Positions 45,745-54,638 of a stretch of DNA of 64,000 nucleotides are shown here, in pieces; position 1 is the stretch's first letter, and each line of letters begins with the position of its first letter. The DNA comes from JBDTVS01 sp040007095 (GTDB taxonomy: Bacteria; Acidobacteriota; Vicinamibacteria; Vicinamibacterales; CAVVIG01). The stretch lies in the NCBI GenBank assembly GCA_040007095.1, contig JBDTVS010000070.1:10679-74678 (forward strand). Reading direction: 5' to 3'. The notes under the pieces were generated by a model. It was not told the DNA's origin. It was given only the letters and a program-made list of their open reading frames with translations, and did no database searches. The position numbers and the translations under genes are program-made.

Positions 45745-48213
45745 ATGCCATACGTGTTATCTCGGATGAAACGCGGCTTCTTCCCTGTCGTCGTCGTATC
45801 GCTGTGGCTCGCCTCGCCAGCGTGGAGAGCGCCCCAGGCCGCGAGCCAGGCGGGCGCGCCGAGAGCCGCGGCACCCGCCGCCAATCCGGCCACGAGCCGA
45901 GCGACCATCGATCAGTACTGCGTGGGCTGTCACAACCAGCGAACCAAGACAGCCGGGTTGATGCTCGACACGATCGACCTGTCGAACATGCCGGCGAGCG
46001 CCGACATCTGGGAAAAGGTCGTCCGGAAGTTGCGGACGGGCACCATGCCGCCACAGGGCGCGCGCCACCCAGACGAGATGACGGCGCACCTCCTGCTCAC
46101 CTCGATCGAACGCGAGCTGGATCGAGCGGCCGCAGCGAAGCCCGACCCGGGCCGGCCGATGCTGCATCGAATGAACCGCGCCGAATACGCCAACGCCGTC
46201 CGCGATCTCCTGACGCTCGAGATCGACGTCGCGTCGCTGCTTCCCCCGGACGATTCGGCCTACGGCTTCGACAATATCTCCGACGTGCTCGGCGTGTCGC
46301 CCTCGCTGCAGGAGCGCTACCTCACGGCGGCCCGAAAGGTCAGCGCTCTCGCGGTGGGCGATCCGAGCCTCGGGCCGGTCGGCGAGACGTTCCGCGTCCG
46401 GCAGGACCTGTCGCAGAATCAGCACATCGAAGGTCTGCCGCTTGGCACCGTCGGCGGAATGCTCGTGCGGCGCACGTTTCCTCTCGACGCCGAGTACGCG
46501 CTCAAAGTCAATCTCCAGACGACCAACTTCGGAAACATCCGCGGCATGGACTATCCGCACCAGGTGGAAATCACCGTGGATGGCGCGCGTGTGCACCTGG
46601 CCGAGATCGGTGGCAACGCCGATCTGGCGGCGATGTTCGAGAAGCCCAAGGAAGCGGGAGACGCCATCGAGGCTCGACTCGCCACGCGCGTGCCGGTCAA
46701 GGCCGGGCCGCGAACGGTCGGCGTGGCCTTTGTGCGGAACCTGCCGCTCGGCGACACACGACGGTTGGAGCCGTTCATCCGCAGCTCGGTGGACACGCTC
46801 GACTGGACGGGACTGCCTCACATTCAAACGTTGACGATCACGGGGCCCTTCGCCGCCACCGGAGCTGGCGATACGCCGAGCCGCCGGCGGATTTTTTCGT
46901 GCCGTCCGTCGTCCCCCGGCACCGAACCGGCGTGCGCCCGGGAGATTCTCGGCGCGCTCACCCGGCGCGCCTACCGCCGGACCGTCACCGAGGCGGAGTT
47001 GAAGCCGCTGCTCGGGTTTTTCGAGGAGGGCCGCCGCGACGGCGGCTTCGAGACCGGGATCCAGGCCGCATTGCAGGCGATTCTCGCCAGTCCGCGGTTT
47101 GTGTTCCGCGTCGAGCGCGACCCGGTCGCCGTGCCGCCGGGCAACGCCTATCGTCTCGACGATTTCGAACTGGCGTCGCGCCTGTCGTTCTTCCTCTGGA
47201 GCAGCGTGCCGGACGAGGAGCTCCTGAAGGTCGCGAGTCAGGGCAGATTGAAGTCGCCGGCCGTGCTCGAACAGCAGGCGCGCCGCATGCTCGCCGACCC
47301 GAAGGCACAGGCGCTCGTGAGCAACTTCGCCGGCCAGTGGCTGCAGCTGCGCAACGTCAAGAGCGTGCTGCCGAACTCGGACGAATTCCCCGACTTCGAC
47401 GACAATCTGCGGCAGTCGCTGCTGCGCGAAACGGAGCTGTTCTTCGCCAGCATCATGCGCGAAGACCGGAACGTGCTCGACCTGCTCCGCGCCGATTACA
47501 CCTTCCTGAACGAGCGGCTCGCGCGGCACTACGGCGTGGCGAACATCTACGGCACGCAATTCCGGCGAGTCACCGTCGCCGACGAGTCCAGAAAGGGTCT
47601 CTTGGGCCAGGGCAGCATCCTGGCGCTCACCTCGCATGCAGAACGGACCTCGCCGGTCGTTCGCGGCAAATGGATCCTCGAGAACATTCTCGGCACGCCG
47701 CCGGCACCGCCGCCGCCCGACGTCCCGGCGCTCAAGGAGAACCAGGAGGGCTCGAAGCCGAGGACGCTGCGGGAGTTGATGACGGAGCACCGGGCGAACC
47801 CTGCCTGCGCCACCTGCCACAAGGTGATGGATCCGATCGGCTTCGCCATGGAGCGCTTCGACGCCGTGGGCGCGGCGCGGCTGCGCGATGCCGGTCAGTT
47901 GATCGACACCTCGGGGGATCTGGCCGACGGCACGAAGATCGACGGCGTCGTCTCGTTGCGCCAGGCCTTGCTCAGCCGACCAGAGGTCTTCGTCGGGACG
48001 ATGACCGAAAAGATGCTGACCTATGCCCTTGGCCGGGGCATCGACTATCGCGATATGCCGACGGTTCGGTCGATCGTCCGGGGGGCCGCCGCGAGCGACT
48101 ATCGGTTTTCGTCACTCGTGCTGGGCATCGCGAAGAGCGTTCCGTTTCAGATGCGCATGAAACCGAGCCAGGAACCCGGGAACCACGTAGGGACCACGGC
48201 GGCGCGGCAATAA
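45745..48213 (+). CDS. DUF1587/1592/1588/1585 secreted c-type-heme protein ('planctomycete cytochrome C' family)
   Basis: An 822-residue exported protein. An N-terminal cytochrome-like module has CVGCHNQRTKTAGLMLD (CxxCH, about residue 59). Then the conserved DUF1587 region (RMNRAEYANAVRDLL), a carbohydrate-binding-like beta domain (about 240-390), and DUF1595/1592 (LTRRAYRRTVTEAEL; FELASRLSFFLWSSVPDEEL) follow. DUF1588 (LARHYGVANIYGTQFRRV; LLGQGSILALTSHAERTSPVVRGKWILENILGTPP) contains CATCHKVMDPIGFAMERFD, a second CxxCH, and DUF1585 ends the chain. This family always pairs with DUF1552. The role is unknown; oxidative breakdown of polymers has been suggested. Start could be ATG 45766. The last residues (GNHVGTTAARQ) run into repeat-like sequence. 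Confidence 0.92.
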   Translation: MPYVLSRMKRGFFPVVVVSLWLASPAWRAPQAASQAGAPRAAAPAANPATSRATIDQYCVGCHNQRTKTAGLMLDTIDLSNMPASADIWEKVVRKLRTGTMPPQGARHPDEMTAHLLLTSIERELDRAAAAKPDPGRPMLHRMNRAEYANAVRDLLTLEIDVASLLPPDDSAYGFDNISDVLGVSPSLQERYLTAARKVSALAVGDPSLGPVGETFRVRQDLSQNQHIEGLPLGTVGGMLVRRTFPLDAEYALKVNLQTTNFGNIRGMDYPHQVEITVDGARVHLAEIGGNADLAAMFEKPKEAGDAIEARLATRVPVKAGPRTVGVAFVRNLPLGDTRRLEPFIRSSVDTLDWTGLPHIQTLTITGPFAATGAGDTPSRRRIFSCRPSSPGTEPACAREILGALTRRAYRRTVTEAELKPLLGFFEEGRRDGGFETGIQAALQAILASPRFVFRVERDPVAVPPGNAYRLDDFELASRLSFFLWSSVPDEELLKVASQGRLKSPAVLEQQARRMLADPKAQALVSNFAGQWLQLRNVKSVLPNSDEFPDFDDNLRQSLLRETELFFASIMREDRNVLDLLRADYTFLNERLARHYGVANIYGTQFRRVTVADESRKGLLGQGSILALTSHAERTSPVVRGKWILENILGTPPAPPPPDVPALKENQEGSKPRTLRELMTEHRANPACATCHKVMDPIGFAMERFDAVGAARLRDAGQLIDTSGDLADGTKIDGVVSLRQALLSRPEVFVGTMTEKMLTYALGRGIDYRDMPTVRSIVRGAAASDYRFSSLVLGIAKSVPFQMRMKPSQEPGNHVGTTAARQ

Positions 48214-48230
48214 CCACAGGGACAATTTTC

Positions 48231-48325
48231 GGAACCACAAAGGGCACAAAGGACACAAAGAAATTCAGGAAACCGACACAAAAATGACTGTCAGCCTTTG
48301 TGATCTTCGTGACCTTGGTGGTTCA
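48231..48325. repeat. 9-bp-periodic hairpin element, CAAAG type, between paired genes
   Basis: GGAACCACAAAGGGCACAAA plus GGACACAAAGAAATTCAGG on the left; CCTTTGTGATCTTCGTGACC and TTGGTGGTTC on the right. The right arm read inverted (GAACCACCAAGGTCACGAAG) pairs with the left. It lies between the DUF1592 and DUF1552 genes, which are normally co-transcribed. Confidence 0.8.
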
Positions 48326-48388
48326 TGTGTCCTGTAGTTCATGATGTTCAGTTTCTGATTCAGCTTGGTGGTCCGGAAGGGGAACCGA

Positions 48389-49702
48389 ATGTTCATTAAG
48401 AAGATGTCGCTGCCGCGCCGCACGTTCCTGCGCGGGATGGGCGCGGTTGTCGCGCTGCCGGCGCTCGAGGCGATGGTGCCGGCGTTCACGGCATCGGCGG
48501 CGGTTGCCGCTCCCACTCGATTTGGAGCCGTTTACGTCCCCAACGGCGCGATCATGGAGCAGTGGACGCCGGGTAAGGCGGGCGCCGACTTCGAGTTCAC
48601 GCCGATTCTGCAGCCGCTCGAACCGTTCCGCGATTCGCTGGTGGTCGTCAGCAACCTGACCAGGGCGGCGACACAGGGCGGGGATCACGCCGTCAGCGCC
48701 GCGGGCTGGCTGACCGGAGCGGCCGCCAAGCGGACCGAGGCGGAGGACATTCTTGCCGGCATCACGATCGACCAGGTCGTGGCCAAGAAGATCGGCCAGG
48801 ACAATCCGTTCCCGTCACTCGAGTTGGCGACCGAGGATTTCACCGGCTACATCGGCGCATGCACCACCGGTTTCAGCTGCGCCTACGCGAACACGATCGC
48901 CTGGAGCTCGCCCACGACGCCGCTGCCGATGGAGATCAATCCGCGGGTGGTGTTCGAGCGGCTGTTCGGCGAGCCGGGATCCGCGGCCCAGCGCCTCGCC
49001 CGCGCGCGACGCGATCGCAGCATTCTCGATTTCGTGAGCCACGAGGCCAATGCCCTCCAGAACGGGCTCGGTGCGCGCGATCGGGCACGGCTCGATCAAT
49101 ATCTCGACAACATCCGCGAGATCGAGCGCCGCATTCAGAAGACCGAGGCGCACAATACCGGACAGGTCACGACCGTCGACGCGCCGATCGGGATCCCCGA
49201 GTCGTTCGAGGAGCATATGGGGCTGATGTACGACCTGCTGGCGGTCGCCTACGAGGCGGACCTCACGCGGGTCTTCACGTTCATGGCGGCGCGCGAAATC
49301 AGCGCCCGCACCTATCCGCAGGCTGGCGTACCCGAGCAGCATCATCAGGTCTCGCACCACGGCAACGATCCCGACAAGATCGCGAAAACCGCCAAGATCA
49401 ACACGTATCATTCGGCGCTCTTCGCCAAATTCCTGCAGAAACTGCGATCGACGCCCGACGGCGACGGTTCGCTGCTCGATCACTCGCTGATCGTCTACGG
49501 CGGCGGCATGGGCAATCCGAACCAGCATGCGGCCAGTCCGCTGCCTCTCGTGGCGGTCGGCGGCGGCGCGGGCAAAGGCAATCGGCACGTGCTCAACAAG
49601 CCGAACACGCCAGTCGGCAATATGTGGCTCAGCGTGGCCAATCACTTCGGCAGTCCGCTCGAGAGCTTCGGCCTGAGCAATGGACGGGTCGACCTGTTTT
49701 GA
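48389..49702 (+). CDS. DUF1552 protein, Tat-exported partner of the DUF1592 protein
   Basis: A 437-residue protein. ATG 48389 opens on a twin-arginine signal (SLPRRTFLRGMGAVVALPAL), so export is probably by TatC (gene at 11.4-12.2 kb). The body carries the DUF1552 pattern (GAVYVPNGAIMEQWTPG, DHAVSAAGWLTGA, SIDQVVA-like ITIDQVVAKKIG, ARTYPQAGVPEQHHQVSHHGNDPDKI), an alkaline-phosphatase-like/sulfatase-related alpha-beta fold. It always lies next to DUF1592 proteins in Acidobacteriota, Planctomycetes and Myxococcota, and the pair probably acts together outside the cytoplasm. Function unknown. Confidence 0.92.
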   Translation: MFIKKMSLPRRTFLRGMGAVVALPALEAMVPAFTASAAVAAPTRFGAVYVPNGAIMEQWTPGKAGADFEFTPILQPLEPFRDSLVVVSNLTRAATQGGDHAVSAAGWLTGAAAKRTEAEDILAGITIDQVVAKKIGQDNPFPSLELATEDFTGYIGACTTGFSCAYANTIAWSSPTTPLPMEINPRVVFERLFGEPGSAAQRLARARRDRSILDFVSHEANALQNGLGARDRARLDQYLDNIREIERRIQKTEAHNTGQVTTVDAPIGIPESFEEHMGLMYDLLAVAYEADLTRVFTFMAAREISARTYPQAGVPEQHHQVSHHGNDPDKIAKTAKINTYHSALFAKFLQKLRSTPDGDGSLLDHSLIVYGGGMGNPNQHAASPLPLVAVGGGAGKGNRHVLNKPNTPVGNMWLSVANHFGSPLESFGLSNGRVDLF

Positions 49703-49732
49703 GCGCTGGCAGGCTGCTGAAAACGTCGCCCA

Positions 49733-49772
49733 ACTGAAATTTTCGTGTCTTCGTGTTTTCGTGGTCGTTCCC
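49733..49772. repeat. Short 9-bp-periodic element, CGAAG type
   Basis: ACTGAAATTTTCGTGTCTTC then GTGTTTTCGTGGTCGTTCCC: right-arm-like units (TTCGTG spaced 9-10 bp) at the 3' side of the DUF1552 gene. Confidence 0.5.
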
Positions 49773-49812
49773 ACTCTGGAGAACGGCTTTGTGACCTGTG
49801 TGCGGCTGTGCC

Positions 49813-51099
49813 TTACCTGGTTCGGAACAGGCTCAGATCGACCGCCGTGCCCATGGCGAAATAGCCCGCCGGGCTCGGGTGGATGCCGTCTCCACAGTTG
49901 AACGGCGGATGGATCAGATCGGGGTTCGACGGATCGCGCACAACCTTGTCGAAATCGATCAGGGCATCAAATGGGGCCTTGCTGCGAATCCACTGGTTGA
50001 CCTCGTTTCTGATTCGCGTCTTCTCGGCATTCCAGCCGGTGTTCGTACCATTCGGAGCGACGTTGTGGCGAGGAATGATCGTCACGCCGATGGCCTTGAT
50101 GCCCTTCGCCTTGATCCGTTGAATGATGGATGTCATGCCGGCGATGACCTGGGCCGCCGGAGCGCCGCGCCGGATGTCGTTGGTCCCCATGAACAGCACG
50201 ACGTCGCTGACGCCGTGGTGCGACAGCACGTCGCGTTCGAACCGCTCGAGTCCAGGCGTGCTATCGGCCGGCGGCATCAGTCCGTCCCGGGTGATCGTGT
50301 TGCCGCCGATTCCCTCGTTGACGACCGCTTTCTGCGCGCCGCGGGCGCCATCCCGGCGCGGCAGTCCCGCCTCGTCCGCCAGCCCCAGCCGCATCGACAC
50401 GACGTCCTCCCAGCGGTCGTGCGCGTCGAGCGTGCTGCAGGTGCCGTCGGTGATGGAGTCGCCAAACGCGACAATCGCTCCCGGCGGAGATACCGATTCA
50501 ACGTCGATCGCCTTGAGCCACCACAGCGCCGTCGTGGTGAGCGTGAACGGCGCCCGGCTCTCCTCGGACGCGCCGCTCCCGTCGGCGCTTCGATACGAGC
50601 TGACCGCGGCGGCCGTGTGTTGACTTGGCCTCACATTGCTGCCCGGCACGTAGAGACTGACGGCGAGATCCTGCTGTGCCAGCACCGACAACTGGACCGG
50701 ATCGCTCCACGCGCTGCCCCCTGCCGCAATCGAGACGCCGGCGGCGCCGTTGAATGACAGGGAGTGATTCGAGCCCGCGGCGACGGCTGCCCCCTGGATG
50801 CGAAGGCCCACGTAGGCGCGGCCGATCGTCACCGGTTCAGCGCCGAAGGTGTTGTCGAGGCGGATGCGGACCGCGTCGCCCGGAATCGTGACGCGTGCAA
50901 TCATGCGGACGGTCGCGTTCGTGATCCGCGTGTCGGCGAGCGCCTGTTGAGACGCGCCCCAGGCGGTCACCGAGGTTCTGCCCGGGCCCGCGCTTCCACC
51001 ACGACCTTGACTGGCGCTCGGGATGACGCCGAGCATCAGGAACAGCACGCAGGCCAGCGGCGGAATCGCGTTCAGTAGATGACGTGTGTGTCTTGTCAT
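49813..51099 (-). CDS. SGNH/GDSL hydrolase, secreted (lipase/esterase-like)
   Basis: A 428-residue exported protein (signal PPLACVLFLMLGVIPSAS). An N-terminal beta-rich domain (about 45-200, TSVTAWGASQQALADTRI) precedes the SGNH domain: block I FGDSITDGT with the catalytic Ser, block III GTNDIRR, and block V DGIHPSPAGY with Asp/His. The layout resembles acetylxylan or other carbohydrate esterases of the CE2/GDSL group. It overlaps the stop of the upstream PrpD-like gene by ATGA, so it is third in a tight operon, an odd partner for cytosolic dehydratase-like genes. Confidence 0.9.
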   Translation of the reverse strand: MTRHTRHLLNAIPPLACVLFLMLGVIPSASQGRGGSAGPGRTSVTAWGASQQALADTRITNATVRMIARVTIPGDAVRIRLDNTFGAEPVTIGRAYVGLRIQGAAVAAGSNHSLSFNGAAGVSIAAGGSAWSDPVQLSVLAQQDLAVSLYVPGSNVRPSQHTAAAVSSYRSADGSGASEESRAPFTLTTTALWWLKAIDVESVSPPGAIVAFGDSITDGTCSTLDAHDRWEDVVSMRLGLADEAGLPRRDGARGAQKAVVNEGIGGNTITRDGLMPPADSTPGLERFERDVLSHHGVSDVVLFMGTNDIRRGAPAAQVIAGMTSIIQRIKAKGIKAIGVTIIPRHNVAPNGTNTGWNAEKTRIRNEVNQWIRSKAPFDALIDFDKVVRDPSNPDLIHPPFNCGDGIHPSPAGYFAMGTAVDLSLFRTR

Positions 51100-52532
51100 T
51101 TCAACCTCTCAGCGCCTTCACGCAGGCGCAACGCGCCCAGCTCGCGCGCAAACGGAGCAATATTCGCAAAGTCGAACAGAGCCGTCGCGCCTTCCAGTAC
51201 CGCTGCCGCCGCGCGCTTTCCGACGGCGAACTCGGCCAGCGACAGGAATTTCGCGCCAAGATGGTCGGCGGTCATCCGATTCTCCGGCATGCCCTTCGGA
51301 TCGTCCACTCGCTTCTTGAACTGCCGGCCATCGTTCAGCACGATGGTCACGATACCCGCGTAGCGTCCAGGATAAATCGCGTCCATTTCGGCATCGATCT
51401 CCACCTCGACGCGCGACGCCAGATCGCAGACGAGCGGATCCTTCACGCGGGCTTCAGTGAACTGCTCGATGAGCGCCTGGCCGTCGACCAGCGCCACGGC
51501 GACATTGAAGCGAAGGCTCATTTGCGCATTCAGCACGGTGGTCGGCCGATAGATGAACCCGGTCTGACGTTCGACGACCCGGCTGATGCCGACGATCACT
51601 CTTCGCACGTCGCCCGAGCCGAAGGCGTGCTCCGACATCAACCCGAGCGCAGCATCGATACTGGAGTGATTGCTGCCGCAGCACGCGTAGGGCTTGAAGC
51701 ACACCCCTTCGGTCCGCCAGGCACGGCCCAGATCCTTGTCGATTTCGTGCAGCCGGACATCATCGGAGGTCGCCGCGAGAAACCCGCCGTCCTCGGCCTC
51801 CAGAATCTGGCGCGGGCCATGAAAGCCCTTCTGGGCGAGGAGAGCGGCGAAGATGCCGCTCTGTGCGGAGCGTCCGGGATGGAGACGTTTGCTCATCGCG
51901 CCGTCGGCGTTGAACGCCCACAGCCCGGCGGACTGCGTGCCGGCCAGGCCGAGCGCACTGGCGGTCGTCGGGCCGTCGAGACCAAGGATGACCGACGCCG
52001 CCGCGGCGGCGCCGAAGGTCCCACAGGTTCCAGTCAAGTGCCACCCGCGCATCCGTGACGAGCTTGGATTCGCCGCGAGGCTGACCCGAGCCATGGTCTC
52101 GTAACCCGCCGCGAGCGCCGCGAGCGCCATCTGGCCGCTGATCTGCCGGGCTTCGCCGAGCGCCAGGACGGCGGGCAGCACGGCAGCTCCTGGATGGATC
52201 TTCGAGCGGTGATGGTCGTCGAAATCGAACGCGTGAATCGCCGTGCCGATCGCCAGGGCCGCGTTCGCGCTCGACACCCGTGCGCCACCGGACGCCCAGA
52301 GGGTCGATTCCTCCGGCCCGCCCTGCTCACGAGAGAACTCTTGGATGATTCGCGCCGCCGGGGTCGTGAGACCGAACAGCCCGCAACCGATGGCATCGAC
52401 CAGGGCGGTTTGCAGCACGCGACGAACGTCGGCCGGCACGCCGTGGTGACGGACGCCGCCGACGAACTCAGCGAGCGATGCGGTCGCGCCGAGCGCCGTC
52501 GGCGGGGAAACGCGTTGCACCAGATCACGCAT
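51096..52532 (-). CDS. MmgE/PrpD family protein (copy 1)
   Basis: A 478-residue cytosolic protein from ATG 52532, whose start overlaps the stop of copy 2 by 8 bp. Family signatures include LVDAIGCGLFGL, AFDFDDHHRSKIHPGAAVLPAVLALGE and WHLTGTCGTFGAAAAASVILGLD. The lid domain ends the chain. MmgE/PrpD enzymes include 2-methylcitrate dehydratase and cis-aconitate decarboxylase; the two lobes place His and Lys residues (HHRSKIHPG) around the substrate carboxylates. Substrate is unknown. Confidence 0.92.
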   Translation of the reverse strand: MRDLVQRVSPPTALGATASLAEFVGGVRHHGVPADVRRVLQTALVDAIGCGLFGLTTPAARIIQEFSREQGGPEESTLWASGGARVSSANAALAIGTAIHAFDFDDHHRSKIHPGAAVLPAVLALGEARQISGQMALAALAAGYETMARVSLAANPSSSRMRGWHLTGTCGTFGAAAAASVILGLDGPTTASALGLAGTQSAGLWAFNADGAMSKRLHPGRSAQSGIFAALLAQKGFHGPRQILEAEDGGFLAATSDDVRLHEIDKDLGRAWRTEGVCFKPYACCGSNHSSIDAALGLMSEHAFGSGDVRRVIVGISRVVERQTGFIYRPTTVLNAQMSLRFNVAVALVDGQALIEQFTEARVKDPLVCDLASRVEVEIDAEMDAIYPGRYAGIVTIVLNDGRQFKKRVDDPKGMPENRMTADHLGAKFLSLAEFAVGKRAAAAVLEGATALFDFANIAPFARELGALRLREGAERLK

Positions 52533-53901
52533 GGCTGGGAACGCCCACCGTTGCCCGCGCACCGCCAATGAGGCGCGTCAACTCGTCGATCTGGGACAGC
52601 GCGGTGACGTTGCGCACGCAATCGCCGAGCGCGTCGACCGCCGCCCGCCCGATCACACCGTCGGCCAGCAGGTGCACTTTCCCGTTCATCTCGTCGGCGG
52701 TCATCGGATTGGCAATCGAGCCGCGCGGGTGGTCGACCTGCGATCGGTAGACGCGGCCGCTCTCGGTTTCAAGCGTCATCAGGCACGAGACGCCCCGAGG
52801 CAACGTCTGGTCGGCCACCACCTTCACCATGCGGGACAGACGCAAGAGGATCGGATCCGCAAGCTTCTCGTTTTGATACTGCGGCAGCAGCGCCGCGCCT
52901 TCGACCAGGGCCACCGCCACCGAGTACGGCAGGCTCACCTGCGCTTCGTGGTAGGTCTGCGGCTCGGCATTCTGATGGTAGTGCGCCCATGCCGGATGGC
53001 GCTGCACGCTAATCGCGCGCACCTGCGACAGCGGCTCGGCGAGCTCCTGACGAATATTGAGGGCGCAGTCGATGGCGTTGTGAATCGGCCGCGCGCACGA
53101 GTAAGGCTTGAACTCCATGTGGACGGGAAAGTCCTTGCCGAGGTCCTTCGTCAGCGCTGCGACGTCGAATCGATCGCTGAAGGCGCGACAGAAGCTCCGC
53201 TCGCCATCGAAGATCGTCGCGGCGCCGGTGAAACCGATCTTCGCCATCAGCGCGGCGGTCACGCCGTTGCGCGCGCTCGGGCCCGGGTTGAATCGCTTCT
53301 GCATCGACGGCCCGTACATCTCCATCACGCCTGACGCCTGCGCACCGGCGAGCCCCAGGGCCGACACCGTGGTCTCGCGATCGAGCTTCAGCAGCCTGGC
53401 GGCCGCGATGGTGGCGCCAAAGACTCCGCAGGACGGCGTCGTGTGAAAACCACGGTCGCGCAGCGAGGGATTGGTCGCTGCGCTCGCCCGGGCCATCATC
53501 TCGCAGCCCGCTGCGACGGCGGCGATGAACTCGGTCCCGCTCGCGCGTTCCCGCTCGGCGACGGCGAGCGCCGCCGACACGACCGGCGGACTGAAGTGAA
53601 ACAGGGCCAGGACGTCTACATCGTCGAGCTCGACGCTGTGCGACGAGATGGCATTGGCCAGCGCCGCGTGGACGGCCGGCACACGACGGCCGTCGCCGAT
53701 CACGGTGGCTTCCGGGTAGCCGCCCGTCTCGACGACGAAGCGCGCGCTGATCCGACCGCTGTCTGTCTGACTGCCCGCGAGCGCGACGCCCAGATAATCG
53801 AGCACCAGCGTCTTCGCGTCGTCGATGAGCTGTGGTGGAATATCGGCAGCGTTGAGGGCGACAAAATGATCGGCAAGCACTTCGCTGGCGGTCTGGGTCA
53901 T
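52525..53901 (-). CDS. MmgE/PrpD family protein (copy 2)
   Basis: A 458-residue protein from ATG 53901; the frame opens further upstream without support. Signatures: VLDYLGVALAGS, SHSVELDDVDVLALFHFSPPVVSAALAVAE and FHTTPSCGVFGATIAAARLLKLD. In the active-site strand it has ELDDVDVLALFHFSPPV where copy 1 has DFDDHHRSKIHPGAAV. The two paralogues therefore differ at substrate-contact positions and may act on different acids or form a heteromer. First gene of the operon copy 2 - copy 1 - SGNH. Confidence 0.92.
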   Translation of the reverse strand: MTQTASEVLADHFVALNAADIPPQLIDDAKTLVLDYLGVALAGSQTDSGRISARFVVETGGYPEATVIGDGRRVPAVHAALANAISSHSVELDDVDVLALFHFSPPVVSAALAVAERERASGTEFIAAVAAGCEMMARASAATNPSLRDRGFHTTPSCGVFGATIAAARLLKLDRETTVSALGLAGAQASGVMEMYGPSMQKRFNPGPSARNGVTAALMAKIGFTGAATIFDGERSFCRAFSDRFDVAALTKDLGKDFPVHMEFKPYSCARPIHNAIDCALNIRQELAEPLSQVRAISVQRHPAWAHYHQNAEPQTYHEAQVSLPYSVAVALVEGAALLPQYQNEKLADPILLRLSRMVKVVADQTLPRGVSCLMTLETESGRVYRSQVDHPRGSIANPMTADEMNGKVHLLADGVIGRAAVDALGDCVRNVTALSQIDELTRLIGGARATVGVPSHA

Positions 53902-54090
53902 GAGGTGGTCATTGTAACAACGCGCACGATTCCCAAGCAGGCAAGTCTCTGGAAGCTTCGGAATGCGCTCCTGGTTTCGGGGGCGATAAACCGCCCGGAA
54001 CGTGCAGCAGTGGAATCGGGCGCCTTCAAGCGGATCAAGCGCACAACCACCACGGTATACTGAATACGATTCTCTGACTGGACGCGCTCG

Positions 54091-54333
54091 ATGGCAAAAC
54101 CCGTCCCCCTTCCGCCGCCCGGCTTCGATAATCTCTCCGTCGACGAGAAGATCGACTACCTGCAGTCGCTGTGGGACCGAATCGCGGCGACCCCTGAAAC
54201 CATTCCGCTTCCGGATTGGCACCGCGAAATTCTGGATGAGCGCCTAAAGGATCTGGAAGCCGATCCCGGCTCCGGCGACAGTTGGGATGTTGTTCAGGCC
54301 CGGATCCGCAGGAAGTTCGACACGAACCACTGA
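54091..54333 (+). CDS. Addiction-module antitoxin component (TIGR02574-like)
   Basis: An 80-residue acidic protein ending 5 bp before a RelE/ParE-like toxin gene. The LSVDEKIDYLQSLWDRIAA and LPDWHREILDERLKDLEADPGSGDSWDVVQARIR segments are the pattern of the 'putative addiction module component' family (PF09720). It should neutralise the toxin and repress the pair. Confidence 0.88.
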   Translation: MAKPVPLPPPGFDNLSVDEKIDYLQSLWDRIAATPETIPLPDWHREILDERLKDLEADPGSGDSWDVVQARIRRKFDTNH

Positions 54334-54338
54334 ATGGC

Positions 54339-54638
54339 ATGACGCGCCGGTGCATCGTTCGGCCGCTCGCCGAGGCCGATCTTGAAGGTGCCGCGCGGTG
54401 GTACCACGACGAGCGCGCTGGCCTCGCCGAACGATTCATCAGCGATATCGATCGCACGTTCGCGCGGATCCGCGAACGACCACTCCAGTTCCCCGCCGTG
54501 TCCGGCGACGTTCGTCGAGCGCTGCTGGACACGTTTCCGTTCGCTGTTTATTTCCGAGTGCTGGAGCAGATCGTGATCGTCCTCGCGGTACTGCACCTCA
54601 GAAGAAATCCCAAGGTGTGGCGAGGACGAACGCGTTAG
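54339..54638 (+). CDS. RelE/ParE-family toxin
   Basis: A 99-residue basic protein. ATG 54339 is the first start after the antitoxin stop. The RPLAEADLEGAARWYHDERAGLAERFISDID opening, the FPFAVYFRVLEQIVIVLAVLHLRRNPKVW end and the overall size match the ParE/RelE fold. The terminal R(R)NP motif is typical of PF05016 toxins. Target (gyrase or ribosome) cannot be read from sequence. Confidence 0.9.
   Translation: MTRRCIVRPLAEADLEGAARWYHDERAGLAERFISDIDRTFARIRERPLQFPAVSGDVRRALLDTFPFAVYFRVLEQIVIVLAVLHLRRNPKVWRGRTR

Noticed and set aside
45804..48287. 827-codon plus-strand open frame
   Set aside because: Alternate-frame shadow of the DUF1592 gene; Arg-rich with no motifs.
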